Assembly (NCBI RefSeq): GCF_003003235.1
Contig: NZ_PVUE01000028.1
Span: forward strand, 1-39,400
Length of the DNA: 39,400 bases
DNA from: Antricoccus suffuscus
GTDB taxonomy: Bacteria; Actinomycetota; Actinomycetes; Mycobacteriales; Antricoccaceae
Direction: 5' to 3'
Shown one piece after another: positions 23,184 to 30,880 of the stretch; position 1 is the stretch's first letter; every line of letters starts with the position of its first letter. The position numbers were made by a program, and so were the translations under genes. The notes under the pieces were generated by a model, which searched no databases, was not told where the DNA came from, and worked only from the letters and a program-made list of their open reading frames with translations.

Positions 23184-23931
23184 TCGCGTCCCACCGTCCC
23201 GTGAGAGCGCTGATTACCGCGACGGCGGCCAGACCGGCACTCGACGTACGCAACACTTCGGGCCCAAGGTGTACGACGCACGCCCCGACGCCCCGGAGGT
23301 CGGCCACCTCGTCCGGACTCACTCCCCCTTCGGGCCCGACGATGACCATGAGGTCGCTGACTCCCGAGAAGGACTGCTGCATAAGGGATGCCGTCGCACT
23401 CTCGTGCAGCACAATCGTGCGCTGGTCCTTAGCGCGCTGCAGAAGCTCGCGGGTTGAGATCAACGGTGCAATGATCGGGACGCGGGTACGACGACTCTGC
23501 TTGGCGGCCTCGCGCGCGGTGACCGCCCACTTGGCTACGCCCCTCGCGGCCTTCTGCGGGTCAGACCATCGCGCGACGCAGTTACGCGACTGCCACGGGA
23601 CAATCTCATCGACCCCTGCCTCGGTCAACAACTCGACCGCGAGAGAGCCACGGTCGGCCTTGGGAAGCGCCTGAACAACGGTGATGGTCGGGCGGCGTAC
23701 CGGGTCGGCGCCGTGCCGGACGACCCGCGCCACGAGAGTCCGGGCCGCGACCGACTCGACCGCGCAGTCGGCGAAAGCGCCGGCCCCGTCGGCGATCCGG
23801 ATCTGCTCGCCTACCCTGATCCGGCGTACTTTCGCCGCGTGCAGGCCTTCGTCGCCGTCAAGCGTCAGCGAAGTGGCTCCGGGTGGGATGGTCCCGATGT
23901 AGAAGACCGGAAGCTGCCCCGACGCCGTCAC
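23170..23931 (-). CDS. rsmE: 16S rRNA (uracil(1498)-N3)-methyltransferase RsmE
   Basis: SPOUT-class methyltransferase that methylates N3 of U1498 in 16S rRNA, using SAM. An N-terminal PUA-like part (FYIGTIPPGATSLTLDGDEGLHAAKVRRIRVGEQIRIADGAG) is followed by the knot: TEAGVDEIVPWQSRNCVARW, EAAKQSRRTRVP, LMVIVGPEGGVSPDEVADLRGVG, and VVHLGPEVLRTSSAGLAAVAVISAL. The GPEGG and LGPEVLRTSSAG elements form the SAM knot. Length 253 is normal. It is next to dnaJ, with only three bases between, and probably belongs to the hrcA-dnaJ-rsmE transcript, a common actinobacterial order. It overlaps the 3' end of the convergent membrane protein gene. Confidence 0.95.
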   Translation of the reverse strand: MTASGQLPVFYIGTIPPGATSLTLDGDEGLHAAKVRRIRVGEQIRIADGAGAFADCAVESVAARTLVARVVRHGADPVRRPTITVVQALPKADRGSLAVELLTEAGVDEIVPWQSRNCVARWSDPQKAARGVAKWAVTAREAAKQSRRTRVPIIAPLISTRELLQRAKDQRTIVLHESATASLMQQSFSGVSDLMVIVGPEGGVSPDEVADLRGVGACVVHLGPEVLRTSSAGLAAVAVISALTGRWDAISRS

Positions 23932-23934
23932 GCC

Positions 23935-25080
23935 TCAGCGACCGTTAAATGCGTCGCGCATCCGCGAGAACAGACCGCCACTCGGGTTGGCCTTGGTCGA
24001 AGCCTCGCCCTCCTCGCCGCGCAGCTTCGCCAGCTGACGCAACAGATCCTCTTGCTCGTCATCGAGTCGGACCGGCGTCTTAACTTCGAGATGCACAATC
24101 AGGCTGCCGCGTTGCGTGCTGCGCAACCGCGGCACGCCTTTACCGCGCAGCGTGATCTTGTCTCCGGGCTGGGTGCCGGCCTTGATCTCAAGCGACTCCA
24201 CCGACTCGTCGAGATTGACCAGGTCGAGCGTCGTACCCAGCGCTGCCGAGGTCATCGGCAACGTGACGCGGCAATGCAGATCGTCACCCTCGCGGGTGAA
24301 GATGTCGTGCGCTACCTGGTTGATCTCCAGATAGAGGTCGCCGGGCGGGCCGCCACCGGGGCCGACTTCGCCCTGCGACGCCAGGCGGATCCGCATGCCG
24401 TCCTCGACGCCCGCCGGGACCTTCGCCGATACGGTGCGCCGCGAGCGCACTCGACCGTCGCCGCCGCACTTTTGGCACGGTGACGGGATCACCACTCCGG
24501 TCCCGTGGCACACGTGACACTCGCGCGAGACCATCATCTGACCAAGCATGGTGCGCTGCACCGCCTGTATCTCACCGGTGCCAGAGCAGGTCCCACACTC
24601 GGCAGGACTCGTGCCGGGCGCCGTACCGGCTCCCTCACACGAGTCGCAGAGGATCGCGGTGTCTACGACGAACTCCTTCGTCGTACCAAACGCGATCTCG
24701 GCGAGGCTGAGTTCGACACCGAGCAGCGCGTCAGCGCCGGGTCGGATCCGGCTGCGGCGCTGACGGGTGTTGCCGCCACCGCCACCGAAGAACGCGTCCA
24801 TGATGTCGCCGAATCCACCGAACCCGGAGAATCCGCCGGCGCCGCCTCCCATGCCACCGCCCGGCGCGTACGGATCGCCGCCCAGGTCGATGATGCGCCG
24901 TTTCTCGGGGTCGGTGAGGACCTCGTACGCCGTCGAGACTTCTTTAAACTGCTCTTGCGCGTGGGGATCAGGATTGACGTCCGGATGCAGGTCGCGAGCG
25001 CGCTTACGATAGGCGCGCTTGATCTCCTCCGGTGTCGCTTCCTTGCTTACGCCCAGGATGGCGAAGTAGTCCTTAGCCAC
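23935..25080 (-). CDS. dnaJ: Molecular chaperone DnaJ (DnaJ2 type)
   Basis: Hsp40 co-chaperone that stimulates DnaK and binds unfolded proteins. The J domain has the HPD motif in RARDLHPDVNPDPHA. A Gly/Phe-rich linker follows, then a zinc domain with all four repeats: CDSCEGAG, CGTCSGTG, CHVCHGTG and CQKCGGDG. The C-terminal substrate-binding domain and dimer part end the 381-residue protein. The frame is open to 25149, but GTG 25080 (Val-Ala-Lys-Asp-Tyr-Phe) has GGAGA close upstream and matches the family start. It lies directly after hrcA and is likely controlled by HrcA through the CIRCE site. Confidence 0.96.
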   Translation of the reverse strand: MAKDYFAILGVSKEATPEEIKRAYRKRARDLHPDVNPDPHAQEQFKEVSTAYEVLTDPEKRRIIDLGGDPYAPGGGMGGGAGGFSGFGGFGDIMDAFFGGGGGNTRQRRSRIRPGADALLGVELSLAEIAFGTTKEFVVDTAILCDSCEGAGTAPGTSPAECGTCSGTGEIQAVQRTMLGQMMVSRECHVCHGTGVVIPSPCQKCGGDGRVRSRRTVSAKVPAGVEDGMRIRLASQGEVGPGGGPPGDLYLEINQVAHDIFTREGDDLHCRVTLPMTSAALGTTLDLVNLDESVESLEIKAGTQPGDKITLRGKGVPRLRSTQRGSLIVHLEVKTPVRLDDEQEDLLRQLAKLRGEEGEASTKANPSGGLFSRMRDAFNGR

Positions 25081-25123
25081 ATTTCTCCCATGATTCGGAA
25101 ATAGTTTGGTGCAGTACAAGCAG

Positions 25124-26146
25124 TTAAGTCGTTGACAGCAGCCGTCCAATATAGCGAGCCACGGTCAGCACCGCGCTCATATTCGCCGAGTAGTCCATCC
25201 TCGTCGGACCCACAACTCCGAGGCCGCCCAGCCGGTTGGTCTGTTCGCCGTACCCGATCGCGACGAGCGCGGTCGAGCGAAGTCCCTCGACCTCATTCTC
25301 CTCGCCGATCGAGACATACAGTCCATCGGGATGCGCCGACTCGTCTATCAGCCGCAGAAGTACGACGTGCTCCTCGAGCGCTTCGAGGACCGAGCCGAGG
25401 CTTTGGGTGAAGTCCGCGGCATTTCGTGTGAGGTTGGCCGCGCCGCCGATCACGATCCGGCTCTCGAACGGTTCGACCAGCGCGTCGAGCAGGACGGTGC
25501 ACAGGATCGACATCGTCGGCCGCAACGGCCGGTCCACCTGCTCAGGCAGCTCCGCGACAACCGGCGAAGACTCGGCCAACTTGACGCCGGTCAGCGCGGC
25601 GTTGAGAACGGCACGCAGCAGCGCGATGTCGTCGGCATCTAGGTCGGTCGGGACGTCGGTCACGCGTTGCTCGACCCGGCCGGTATCGGTGATGACGACC
25701 GTCATCACCCGGTTCGCCGCCAGGGGGACCAGCTCAATGTGCCTGATGCTGCTGCGCGAGAGGCTCGGGTAGGACACGACGGCGGCCTGCCGAGTCACTT
25801 GCGCGAGCAGCCGAACGCTACGTCGCAGAATGTCGTCGAGGTCAACCGCGCCGGAGATGAACTTCTCGATCGCCTTGCGCTCGGCCGCGGAGAGCGGCTT
25901 GAGCGTGGACAGCCGGTCCACGAAGAGGCGATAGCCTTTGTCGGTAGGAATCCGCCCGGCGCTGGTGTGCGGATGGGTGATGTAGCCCTCATCCTCCAGC
26001 TGCGCCATGTCGTTGCGCACGGTGGCCGCGGAGACGCCGAGTCGATGGCGTTCGACGATCGCCTTGCTCCCCACTGGCTCACGGGTCGAGACGAAATCCT
26101 CGACAATTGCCCGAAGGACGTCGAGCTTGCGGTCTTCGCTAGCCAC
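25124..26146 (-). CDS. hrcA: Heat-inducible transcription repressor HrcA
   Basis: Represses class I heat-shock genes by binding the CIRCE element; activity is tuned by GroEL. The winged-helix N-terminus reads [21 protein letters not shown] and [38 protein letters not shown], the family signature. The rest is the dimerisation and inserted domain. Length 340 is normal. The GTG at 26146 has a strong AGGAGG with a seven-base spacer. A perfect CIRCE sits 53 bases upstream, so hrcA is self-regulated, with dnaJ behind it in the same transcript. Confidence 0.96.
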   Translation of the reverse strand: MASEDRKLDVLRAIVEDFVSTREPVGSKAIVERHRLGVSAATVRNDMAQLEDEGYITHPHTSAGRIPTDKGYRLFVDRLSTLKPLSAAERKAIEKFISGAVDLDDILRRSVRLLAQVTRQAAVVSYPSLSRSSIRHIELVPLAANRVMTVVITDTGRVEQRVTDVPTDLDADDIALLRAVLNAALTGVKLAESSPVVAELPEQVDRPLRPTMSILCTVLLDALVEPFESRIVIGGAANLTRNAADFTQSLGSVLEALEEHVVLLRLIDESAHPDGLYVSIGEENEVEGLRSTALVAIGYGEQTNRLGGLGVVGPTRMDYSANMSAVLTVARYIGRLLSTT

Positions 26147-26198
26147 GACGACACCTCCTGAGTCTTGCGAGCTGGGCGCGTTGCGCCACTAAAGTCGG

Positions 26199-26225
26199 TT
26201 GGCACTCGGCTACTCTGAGTGCCAA
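26199..26225. promoter_or_regulatory. CIRCE operator (HrcA binding site)
   Basis: TTGGCACTC-N9-GAGTGCCAA at 26199-26207 and 26217-26225 is a perfect inverted repeat and matches the CIRCE consensus TTAGCACTC-N9-GAGTGCTAA except for a symmetric A/T to G/C change. It lies between hrcA (minus) and the ParB-like gene (plus). HrcA control of hrcA-dnaJ is expected from the family. Confidence 0.95.
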
Positions 26226-26295
26226 AATTCCAGTGTACGACGGATCCGACGTCGCTATTCGGCAACGAGGCGTTACTTCCGATACGCCGTACCCA

Positions 26296-26331
26296 TAAAA
26301 TATCTGTAGCAATGAAATATCTACAGCAATG
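26296..26331. repeat. 17-bp tandem direct repeat with embedded inverted repeat, possible promoter
   Basis: AAATATCTGTAGCAATG (26298-26314) is followed immediately by AAATATCTACAGCAATG (26315-26331), differing at two positions. The two changes convert the pair into an inverted repeat CTGTAG-N11-CTACAG. TAAAAT (26296-26301) is a good -10 with TTACTT (26273-26278) 17 bases upstream, pointing toward the ParB-like gene. So it may be an operator overlapping the transcription start. Confidence 0.55.
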
Positions 26332-26364
26332 CCACACTGCGCTAGCGATCAGGAGCCGTCGTAC

Positions 26365-26685
26365 ATGATCTTCAAAGAGGTGCGGGACGGACGCCCGTAC
26401 CCCGATCATGGATTCTCGGCGCGCGACTGGGCAAATATCCCGCCACGTCAGGTGCGGCTGGCCGACCTCATCACCACCAAGCGCGAGCTCGCCTTGGACA
26501 AGCTGCTGTCGGACGAGTCGACCTTCTACGGTGACCTGTTCTCGCACGCCGTCCAGTGGAATGGCGAGCTCTACCTGGAAGACGGGTTACACAGGGCCCT
26601 GCGCGCGGCGCTGCATCAGCGCACTGCATTGCATGTCCGGGTGCTTAACCTCGACGACCTGCTGCCCCGGTCCACCAACGAGTAG
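26365..26685 (+). CDS. Small conserved actinobacterial protein with a ParB/sulfiredoxin-like motif
   Basis: 106 residues, no signal or membrane segment. The sequence IPPRQVRLADLITTKRELALDKLLSDESTFYGDLFSHAVQWNGELYLEDGLHRALRAALHQRTALHVRVLNLDDL fits a ParB/Srx-like fold, with DGLHRALRAAL resembling the DGxHRxxAA nucleotide-binding motif. A similar small gene next to hrcA occurs in M. tuberculosis (Rv2375, from memory); its function is not known to me. ATG 26365 has AGGAG with a nine-base spacer and is preferred over the upstream ATG 26329. It diverges from hrcA and converges with hemW. Confidence 0.75.
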   Translation: MIFKEVRDGRPYPDHGFSARDWANIPPRQVRLADLITTKRELALDKLLSDESTFYGDLFSHAVQWNGELYLEDGLHRALRAALHQRTALHVRVLNLDDLLPRSTNE

Positions 26686-26706
26686 GCGATCGATGGATCG
26701 ACGCGG

Positions 26707-27942
26707 TCAGCTCACCAGAGATCGGATCACCGCGTCCGCGAGCAGTCGGCCGCGCAACGTGAGTACGGCGCGCCGGTTCGCGTGCTCATCGCGCTGCAGC
26801 AAGCCGTAGCCGACCATCTCTTCCACGGTCTGCTGCTGCGCTCCGTCAAGATCATCAACGGGAAGTCCGGCACGCAGCCGGATCTGAAGCATGATGTATT
26901 CCATTCGCCGTTGACGCTCATCGAGCCGCTCACGACCATGTGCCGGGCTCAGTCCGGCCTCGAGCCTGGAGGCGTACGCCGCCGGGTGCTTGACATTCCA
27001 CCAGCGCACACCGCCGACGTGACTGTGCGCGCCTGGGCCGACCCCCCACCAGTTGCCGCCCTGCCAATAGATCTCGTTATGCCGACAGCGGGCGGCGGTA
27101 TCGGTGGCCCAGTTGGATACCTCGTACCAGAGCAGCCCGGCCTTACGCATCGCTAGATCCGCTTGTTCGTAACGGTCCGCGAGCACATCATCGTCCGGGG
27201 CGGGAATGTGACCGCGTGCGATCTTGCCCGCCAGCGCCGTACCTTCCTCGACGATGAGCGCGTATGCCGACACGTGGTCCGGGCCAGCGGAAAGCGCCGC
27301 GTCGAGGCTGGTTTGCCAGTCCTCGTCGGACTCTCCAGGTGAGCCGTAGATGAGGTCGAGGTTGACATGCTCGAAGCCGGCAGACCTGGCCTCGGCAACG
27401 GCCTCGAGCGCCCGCCCCGGCGTGTGGGTGCGGTCCAGGACGCGCAGCACGTGCGGCACCGCCGACTGCATGCCGAGCGAGAGCCGGGTGAAACCCGACT
27501 CTCGAAGCCGACGCAGGTACGACGGCGACACCGACTCAGGGTTGGCCTCCGTCGTGATCTCTACGTCGTCGGCCACGTCGAACTCGTGGTAGATCTCCCT
27601 GATCGCGCTGGCCAAGTGGTCGGCCGGCAACAGCGACGGCGTACCGCCGCCGACGAAGATCGTCTGGACCGGCGGCGCCTGGTCACCGAGTATCTGCCGC
27701 GCCATCCGGATCTCGCCGAGCATGAGGTCGATGTAGTTGGACTGCGATACGGTCGCCGACCCGTCCCGCGCCGTCAACTCGCTCGCGGTGTAGGTGTTGA
27801 AGTCGCAGTAGCCACAGCGGGTCGCACAAAACGGCACGTGCAGGTAGAAGCCGAACGGCGTCGACGCTGCGCCGCTCTTCGCGGACTCGGGCAATGCGCC
27901 GTCGAGGGGCGCGATTTCGCCCTGAGGCAAGGTGGAAGGCAC
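26707..27942 (-). CDS. hemW: Radical SAM protein HemW (heme chaperone-type)
   Basis: Radical SAM protein that binds heme and is proposed to deliver it to respiratory enzymes; often annotated as coproporphyrinogen dehydrogenase HemN. The iron-sulfur ligands are C39, C43 and C46 in HVPFCATRCGYCDF. FVGGGTPSLL, ITTEANPES, RLSLGMQSA, VNLDLIYGSPGES and HNEIYW follow in family order; HNEIYW supports HemW rather than HemN. The final part is a winged-helix-like domain. GTG 27942 is the assumed start, with no strong ribosome site. It lies 50 bases after barstar on the minus strand, so the toxin-inhibitor pair could be on the same transcript. Confidence 0.92.
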   Translation of the reverse strand: MPSTLPQGEIAPLDGALPESAKSGAASTPFGFYLHVPFCATRCGYCDFNTYTASELTARDGSATVSQSNYIDLMLGEIRMARQILGDQAPPVQTIFVGGGTPSLLPADHLASAIREIYHEFDVADDVEITTEANPESVSPSYLRRLRESGFTRLSLGMQSAVPHVLRVLDRTHTPGRALEAVAEARSAGFEHVNLDLIYGSPGESDEDWQTSLDAALSAGPDHVSAYALIVEEGTALAGKIARGHIPAPDDDVLADRYEQADLAMRKAGLLWYEVSNWATDTAARCRHNEIYWQGGNWWGVGPGAHSHVGGVRWWNVKHPAAYASRLEAGLSPAHGRERLDERQRRMEYIMLQIRLRAGLPVDDLDGAQQQTVEEMVGYGLLQRDEHANRRAVLTLRGRLLADAVIRSLVS

Positions 27943-27992
27943 CCGACTATCTTGCCCCGATCAGCGTCTTTGGTGCCGGATCGCCACGGCTC

Positions 27993-28343
27993 TCATCGCA
28001 TGCAGAGCACCACGTCGGTGTCGTCGTGCGCGAGTCTGCTGGTGATGTCGAAGATCGACTCGACGGCGCCGTACGTCGCTCGGTCGGTGCGCAGGAACGA
28101 CAACGCGTCATCCCAAACGATGGTCCGTGGACCGCTGGGCAACCAGGACAGGTCACCAAGACAGTCGTACAGCGCGTCCAGATTGTGACCGAAATAGTCC
28201 GGGAAGTGCAGCGCGCCAGCGATTCTCGCTAGCAGTTGCGCCTTGTTGTCTGCCTTGGGCACGACGTACACCCGGCGTCCTTCGGCCTGCGCGCGAAGGA
28301 CGATGGTTGCGGTCGAGGCCACCGGCCCAATGTGCCTGATCAT
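27993..28343 (-). CDS. Barstar-family ribonuclease inhibitor
   Basis: 116 residues, cytoplasmic. The segment LHFPDYFGHNLDALYDCLGDLSWLP aligns with the inhibitor helix of barstar (PEYYGENLDALWDAL): Y50, N54, D56 and D60 match residues that plug the barnase active site (Tyr29, Asn33, Asp35, Asp39), and Tyr replaces Trp38. A following strand, RTIVWDDALSFL, and the C-terminal TDVVLCMR strand complete the fold. An N-terminal extension of about 20 residues precedes it. It overlaps the ribonuclease gene by four bases (ATGA), and no ribosome site of its own is needed, so its output should follow the toxin's closely. The inferred role is protection from the adjacent RNase. Confidence 0.9.
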   Translation of the reverse strand: MIRHIGPVASTATIVLRAQAEGRRVYVVPKADNKAQLLARIAGALHFPDYFGHNLDALYDCLGDLSWLPSGPRTIVWDDALSFLRTDRATYGAVESIFDITSRLAHDDTDVVLCMR

Positions 28344-28810
28344 GAGTCCTCCTCGATGCGCTGGAACGACGCGTAATGGTCTCCGGTGTAGTAGAACTCA
28401 CCGCCATCACCGGCGATGATTCGCCGCGCTCCCCGATCACTCTCGCCTGGCGTCGGCACCGTGTACTCGTGGTAGTAGCCGCCGGACTTGAGCGGAAGCA
28501 GCTTCTCGAAGTTACCGAACGTCGACCCATCCTTCTCGTACGGAAACGGCCCACCTGCCTTGATGAGCTTGAGAGTCTGCGCGGCCTCCTTCGGCAGGGC
28601 GGACAGTGCGACCGTCGAGGCACCGGTCGCGGCATCCGTCGCCACCTGCGACGAGGTCACGCCCGACTGCGCCTCGGGCCCGTCACTCGTCGTACCACCA
28701 CGCACGAGGAAGAACCCGGCAATCACCAGCCCGACAACGACCAGTACGGCGGCCGCGGGTTTTCTGCGCATCAACCGGTCGAACACCTTCATGAACTGCC
28801 GATAGGTCAT
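28340..28810 (-). CDS. Membrane-anchored guanyl-specific ribonuclease (RNase Sa / barnase type)
   Basis: 156 residues. A short basic N-terminus is followed by a membrane helix (about 19-36, AAAVLVVVGLVIAGFFLV), a spacer of about 30 residues, and an RNase domain very like RNase Sa: LSALPKEAAQTLKLI, GPFPYEKDGSTFGNFEKLLP, GYYHEYTV, RGARRIIAGDG and YYTGDHYASF. Catalytic residues are present: E115 (general base), R126/R130 and H145 (general acid). The disulfide Cys pair of RNase Sa is absent. No signal-peptidase site is clear, so it is probably anchored with the RNase outside, or slowly released. ATG 28810 has AAGGAG close upstream. Barstar follows with a four-base overlap, which marks a toxin-immunity pair. 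Confidence 0.9.
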   Translation of the reverse strand: MTYRQFMKVFDRLMRRKPAAAVLVVVGLVIAGFFLVRGGTTSDGPEAQSGVTSSQVATDAATGASTVALSALPKEAAQTLKLIKAGGPFPYEKDGSTFGNFEKLLPLKSGGYYHEYTVPTPGESDRGARRIIAGDGGEFYYTGDHYASFQRIEEDS

Positions 28811-28900
28811 TCGATCTCCTTAGCCGGAACAAAACGCGCCGACTAATCGTAGTAATTGGTGTGGCCGCATCCGCACTGCGCGACCAATTGAGGAGTCCAG

Positions 28901-29269
28901 ATGGCCCAGATCATCAACGAAGACGGCACGCCGATTGTCGACGTACCGACCACGCCGCGTACCGACGGCCCGTATGCGAACTTCGGTACCCCACACATCG
29001 ACCTCGGCACACCCCGCGCTTTCACCGTGCGCGACCTGACCGGAGGCAAACACCCGCTACGCACCAAGACCGGCTGGCGGGTTGTCGGGATTGTCGCCCT
29101 GATGGTTGCGATCGTCGTCGGGCTGATCGCCCTGTCCGTCATGGCGCTCGTATTCGTCGTACCCGCGCTCGTCCTGGTCGGGCTAATCCTGTGGGTGCGT
29201 TCGAAGTTCACCGGCAAAGGCGTCGGCGGTTCGGGGCGCGGCCGCGGTTCGGTGATGACGACGTCGTAA
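28901..29269 (+). CDS. Small two-helix membrane protein, unknown function
   Basis: 122 residues. A hydrophilic front of about 55 residues (MAQIINEDGTPIVDVPTTPRTDG...) is followed by two closely spaced helices (about 60-78 and 80-98) and a basic, Gly/Arg-rich tail. The front has no known domain. ATG 28901 has GAGGAG with a five-base spacer. It diverges from the ribonuclease gene and precedes the DUF1707 gene by nine bases, so the two are probably co-transcribed. I do not recognise the family. Confidence 0.7.
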   Translation: MAQIINEDGTPIVDVPTTPRTDGPYANFGTPHIDLGTPRAFTVRDLTGGKHPLRTKTGWRVVGIVALMVAIVVGLIALSVMALVFVVPALVLVGLILWVRSKFTGKGVGGSGRGRGSVMTTS

Positions 29270-29278
29270 CCTTTCGTC

Positions 29279-29779
29279 GTGAGTGAAAACGATCGAGACG
29301 GCGACCGGACTCGCATCGGGGATGCCGAGCGCGAGGCGGCCATCATGCGGCTGAGCGAGGCACACGCACTGGGCCAGCTCGACGTCAACGAGTTCAACGA
29401 ACGCACGGCAATCGCGAGCACGGCGAAGACCGCCGGAGACCTCGCGCCGTTGCTGGCGGACCTGCCAGGCGGGCAGGCCGTGCCGAAGCCCGCGCCCCGG
29501 CACACGCCCTCCCTCTCGTCGTACGCGACCGTTGTCGGGACCGACTGGCATGACGGTCGAGACGAGTTGCGCCGCCGCGCGGACGAAGGCGACGAAGATG
29601 CTCAACGGCGCGTCGCCATGGCGGCGCTGAGTACCTGGGTGCTGGTTGCGTTCATCACCACCGCCGTTTGGCTCGCCACCGGGTTTGGCGGCGATCACGG
29701 CGGCTTCTGGCCGATCTGGCCGATGATCGGGCTCGGCATTCCACTGGTCGCGGCGATGGCGCGCTGGAAATTCAAGTAG
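29279..29779 (+). CDS. DUF1707 / two-helix membrane protein
   Basis: 166 residues. Residues 12-62, RIGDAEREAAIMRLSEAHALGQLDVNEFNERTAIASTAKTAGDLAPLLADLP, match the DUF1707 (SHOCT-like) domain common in actinobacterial membrane proteins. A linker leads to two membrane helices near the C-terminus (STWVLVAFITTAVWLATGF and WPIWPMIGLGIPLVAAMA), ending in KFK. The GTG start at 29279 lies nine bases after the small membrane protein. DUF1707 has no confirmed activity; it is often fused to membrane or regulatory domains. Confidence 0.85.
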   Translation: MSENDRDGDRTRIGDAEREAAIMRLSEAHALGQLDVNEFNERTAIASTAKTAGDLAPLLADLPGGQAVPKPAPRHTPSLSSYATVVGTDWHDGRDELRRRADEGDEDAQRRVAMAALSTWVLVAFITTAVWLATGFGGDHGGFWPIWPMIGLGIPLVAAMARWKFK

Positions 29780-29840
29780 CAGTGCCTTTCGAGTAGCCCA
29801 GTCTCCGCGCCAGTTTGGCGGCCGACGTACGATCCGAGAC

Positions 29841-30806
29841 ATGTTCTCAGTCTTCGTATCCGCACCCAATCCCGACGATCCGATTGCCGCGCTCGAACTC
29901 GGTGAGCGCCCCGAACCCGAAGCCCCAGACGGTTGGACTCGTGTCGAGGTCAAGGCCGCGTCACTCAACCACCACGACATCTTCTCGCTCAAGGGCATCG
30001 GTCTTCCCGCCGAACGCATGCCGATGATCCTCGGCACCGACGCCTCAGGCATCGACGAGGACGGCAACGAGGTCCTCATCCACTCGGTGATTTCGTCTCC
30101 CGGATGGACTGGAGACGAGACGTTCGACCCGAAGCGTTCGCTGCTGTCTGAAGTCCATCAGGGCACGATGGCCAAGTACGTCGTCGTACCAAAGGGCAAC
30201 CTCGTCGCCAAGCCTGCTGAGCTGTCGTTCGAAGAGGCCGCTTGCCTGCCGACCGCGTGGCTTACGGCGTACCGGATGCTCACTAACGACTCGCGGCTCA
30301 AGCCTGGCAACACCGTGCTGATCCAGGGCGCCAGCGGCGGCGTCGCGACGGCCGCCATGTCGATCGCCCGGGCCATCGGCTTGCGCGTGTGGGTCACCGG
30401 CCGCAGCGAGGAGAAGCGGCAGGCCGCTCTGGGTCACGGCGCGCACGAAGTGTTCGAGACCGGCGCACGGCTCCCCGGCAAGGTCGACGCGGCCATCGAG
30501 ACCGTCGGCGAGGCCACCTGGTCGCACTCGCTGCGTTCGTTGCGCCCCGGCGGCACGCTTGTCGTGTCCGGTGCGACCAGTGGCCCCAACCCGAAGGCGG
30601 ACCTCAACCGGGTCTTCTTCCTGCAGATGCGCATCATCGGATCGACGATGGGCACCCGCACCGAGCTCGAAGGGTTGCTTGGGCTGTGCCGCGACACCGG
30701 CCTGCGCCCGGTCATCAACGAAGTGCTCCCCATGAGCGAGGCCAAGCGGGGCTTCCAGGCAATGGTCGACGGCAACACCGCCGGCAAGTTCGTCTTCACC
30801 AACTAG
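29841..30806 (+). CDS. MDR-family NAD(P)H-dependent oxidoreductase (zinc-independent type likely)
   Basis: 321 residues of the medium-chain dehydrogenase/reductase superfamily. GTDASGI-x-EDG and the catalytic-domain segment VKAASLNHHDIF occur in the front. The NAD(P)-binding Rossmann fold has VLIQGASGGVATAAMSIARAIG, then VTGRSEEKRQAA. A structural zinc Cys cluster is absent and the catalytic Cys position is not evident, so a quinone-oxidoreductase or enoyl-reductase-like enzyme is more likely than a zinc alcohol dehydrogenase. The substrate is unknown. The end is followed by a strong hairpin facing the acyl-CoA dehydrogenase gene. Confidence 0.85.
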   Translation: MFSVFVSAPNPDDPIAALELGERPEPEAPDGWTRVEVKAASLNHHDIFSLKGIGLPAERMPMILGTDASGIDEDGNEVLIHSVISSPGWTGDETFDPKRSLLSEVHQGTMAKYVVVPKGNLVAKPAELSFEEAACLPTAWLTAYRMLTNDSRLKPGNTVLIQGASGGVATAAMSIARAIGLRVWVTGRSEEKRQAALGHGAHEVFETGARLPGKVDAAIETVGEATWSHSLRSLRPGGTLVVSGATSGPNPKADLNRVFFLQMRIIGSTMGTRTELEGLLGLCRDTGLRPVINEVLPMSEAKRGFQAMVDGNTAGKFVFTN

Positions 30807-30828
30807 CCGCGCCCGCACGCCGAACCGC

Positions 30829-30865
30829 AACGGCGCCCACCCCCTCGCCGCGGGTGGGCGCCGTT
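30829..30865. terminator. Bidirectional hairpin terminator
   Basis: A 14-bp perfect stem (AACGGCGCCCACCC at 30829-30842 with its complement at 30852-30865) and a nine-base loop. It lies between the convergent MDR oxidoreductase and the acyl-CoA dehydrogenase, 22 and 15 bases from their stops, so it can serve both. Confidence 0.85.
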
Positions 30866-30880
30866 GTGCTGTGCGGTCTC

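Noticed and set aside
26298-26331. Start of a CRISPR array (two 17-bp repeats)
   Set aside because: Repeats are adjacent with no spacer, too short, and there are no cas genes.
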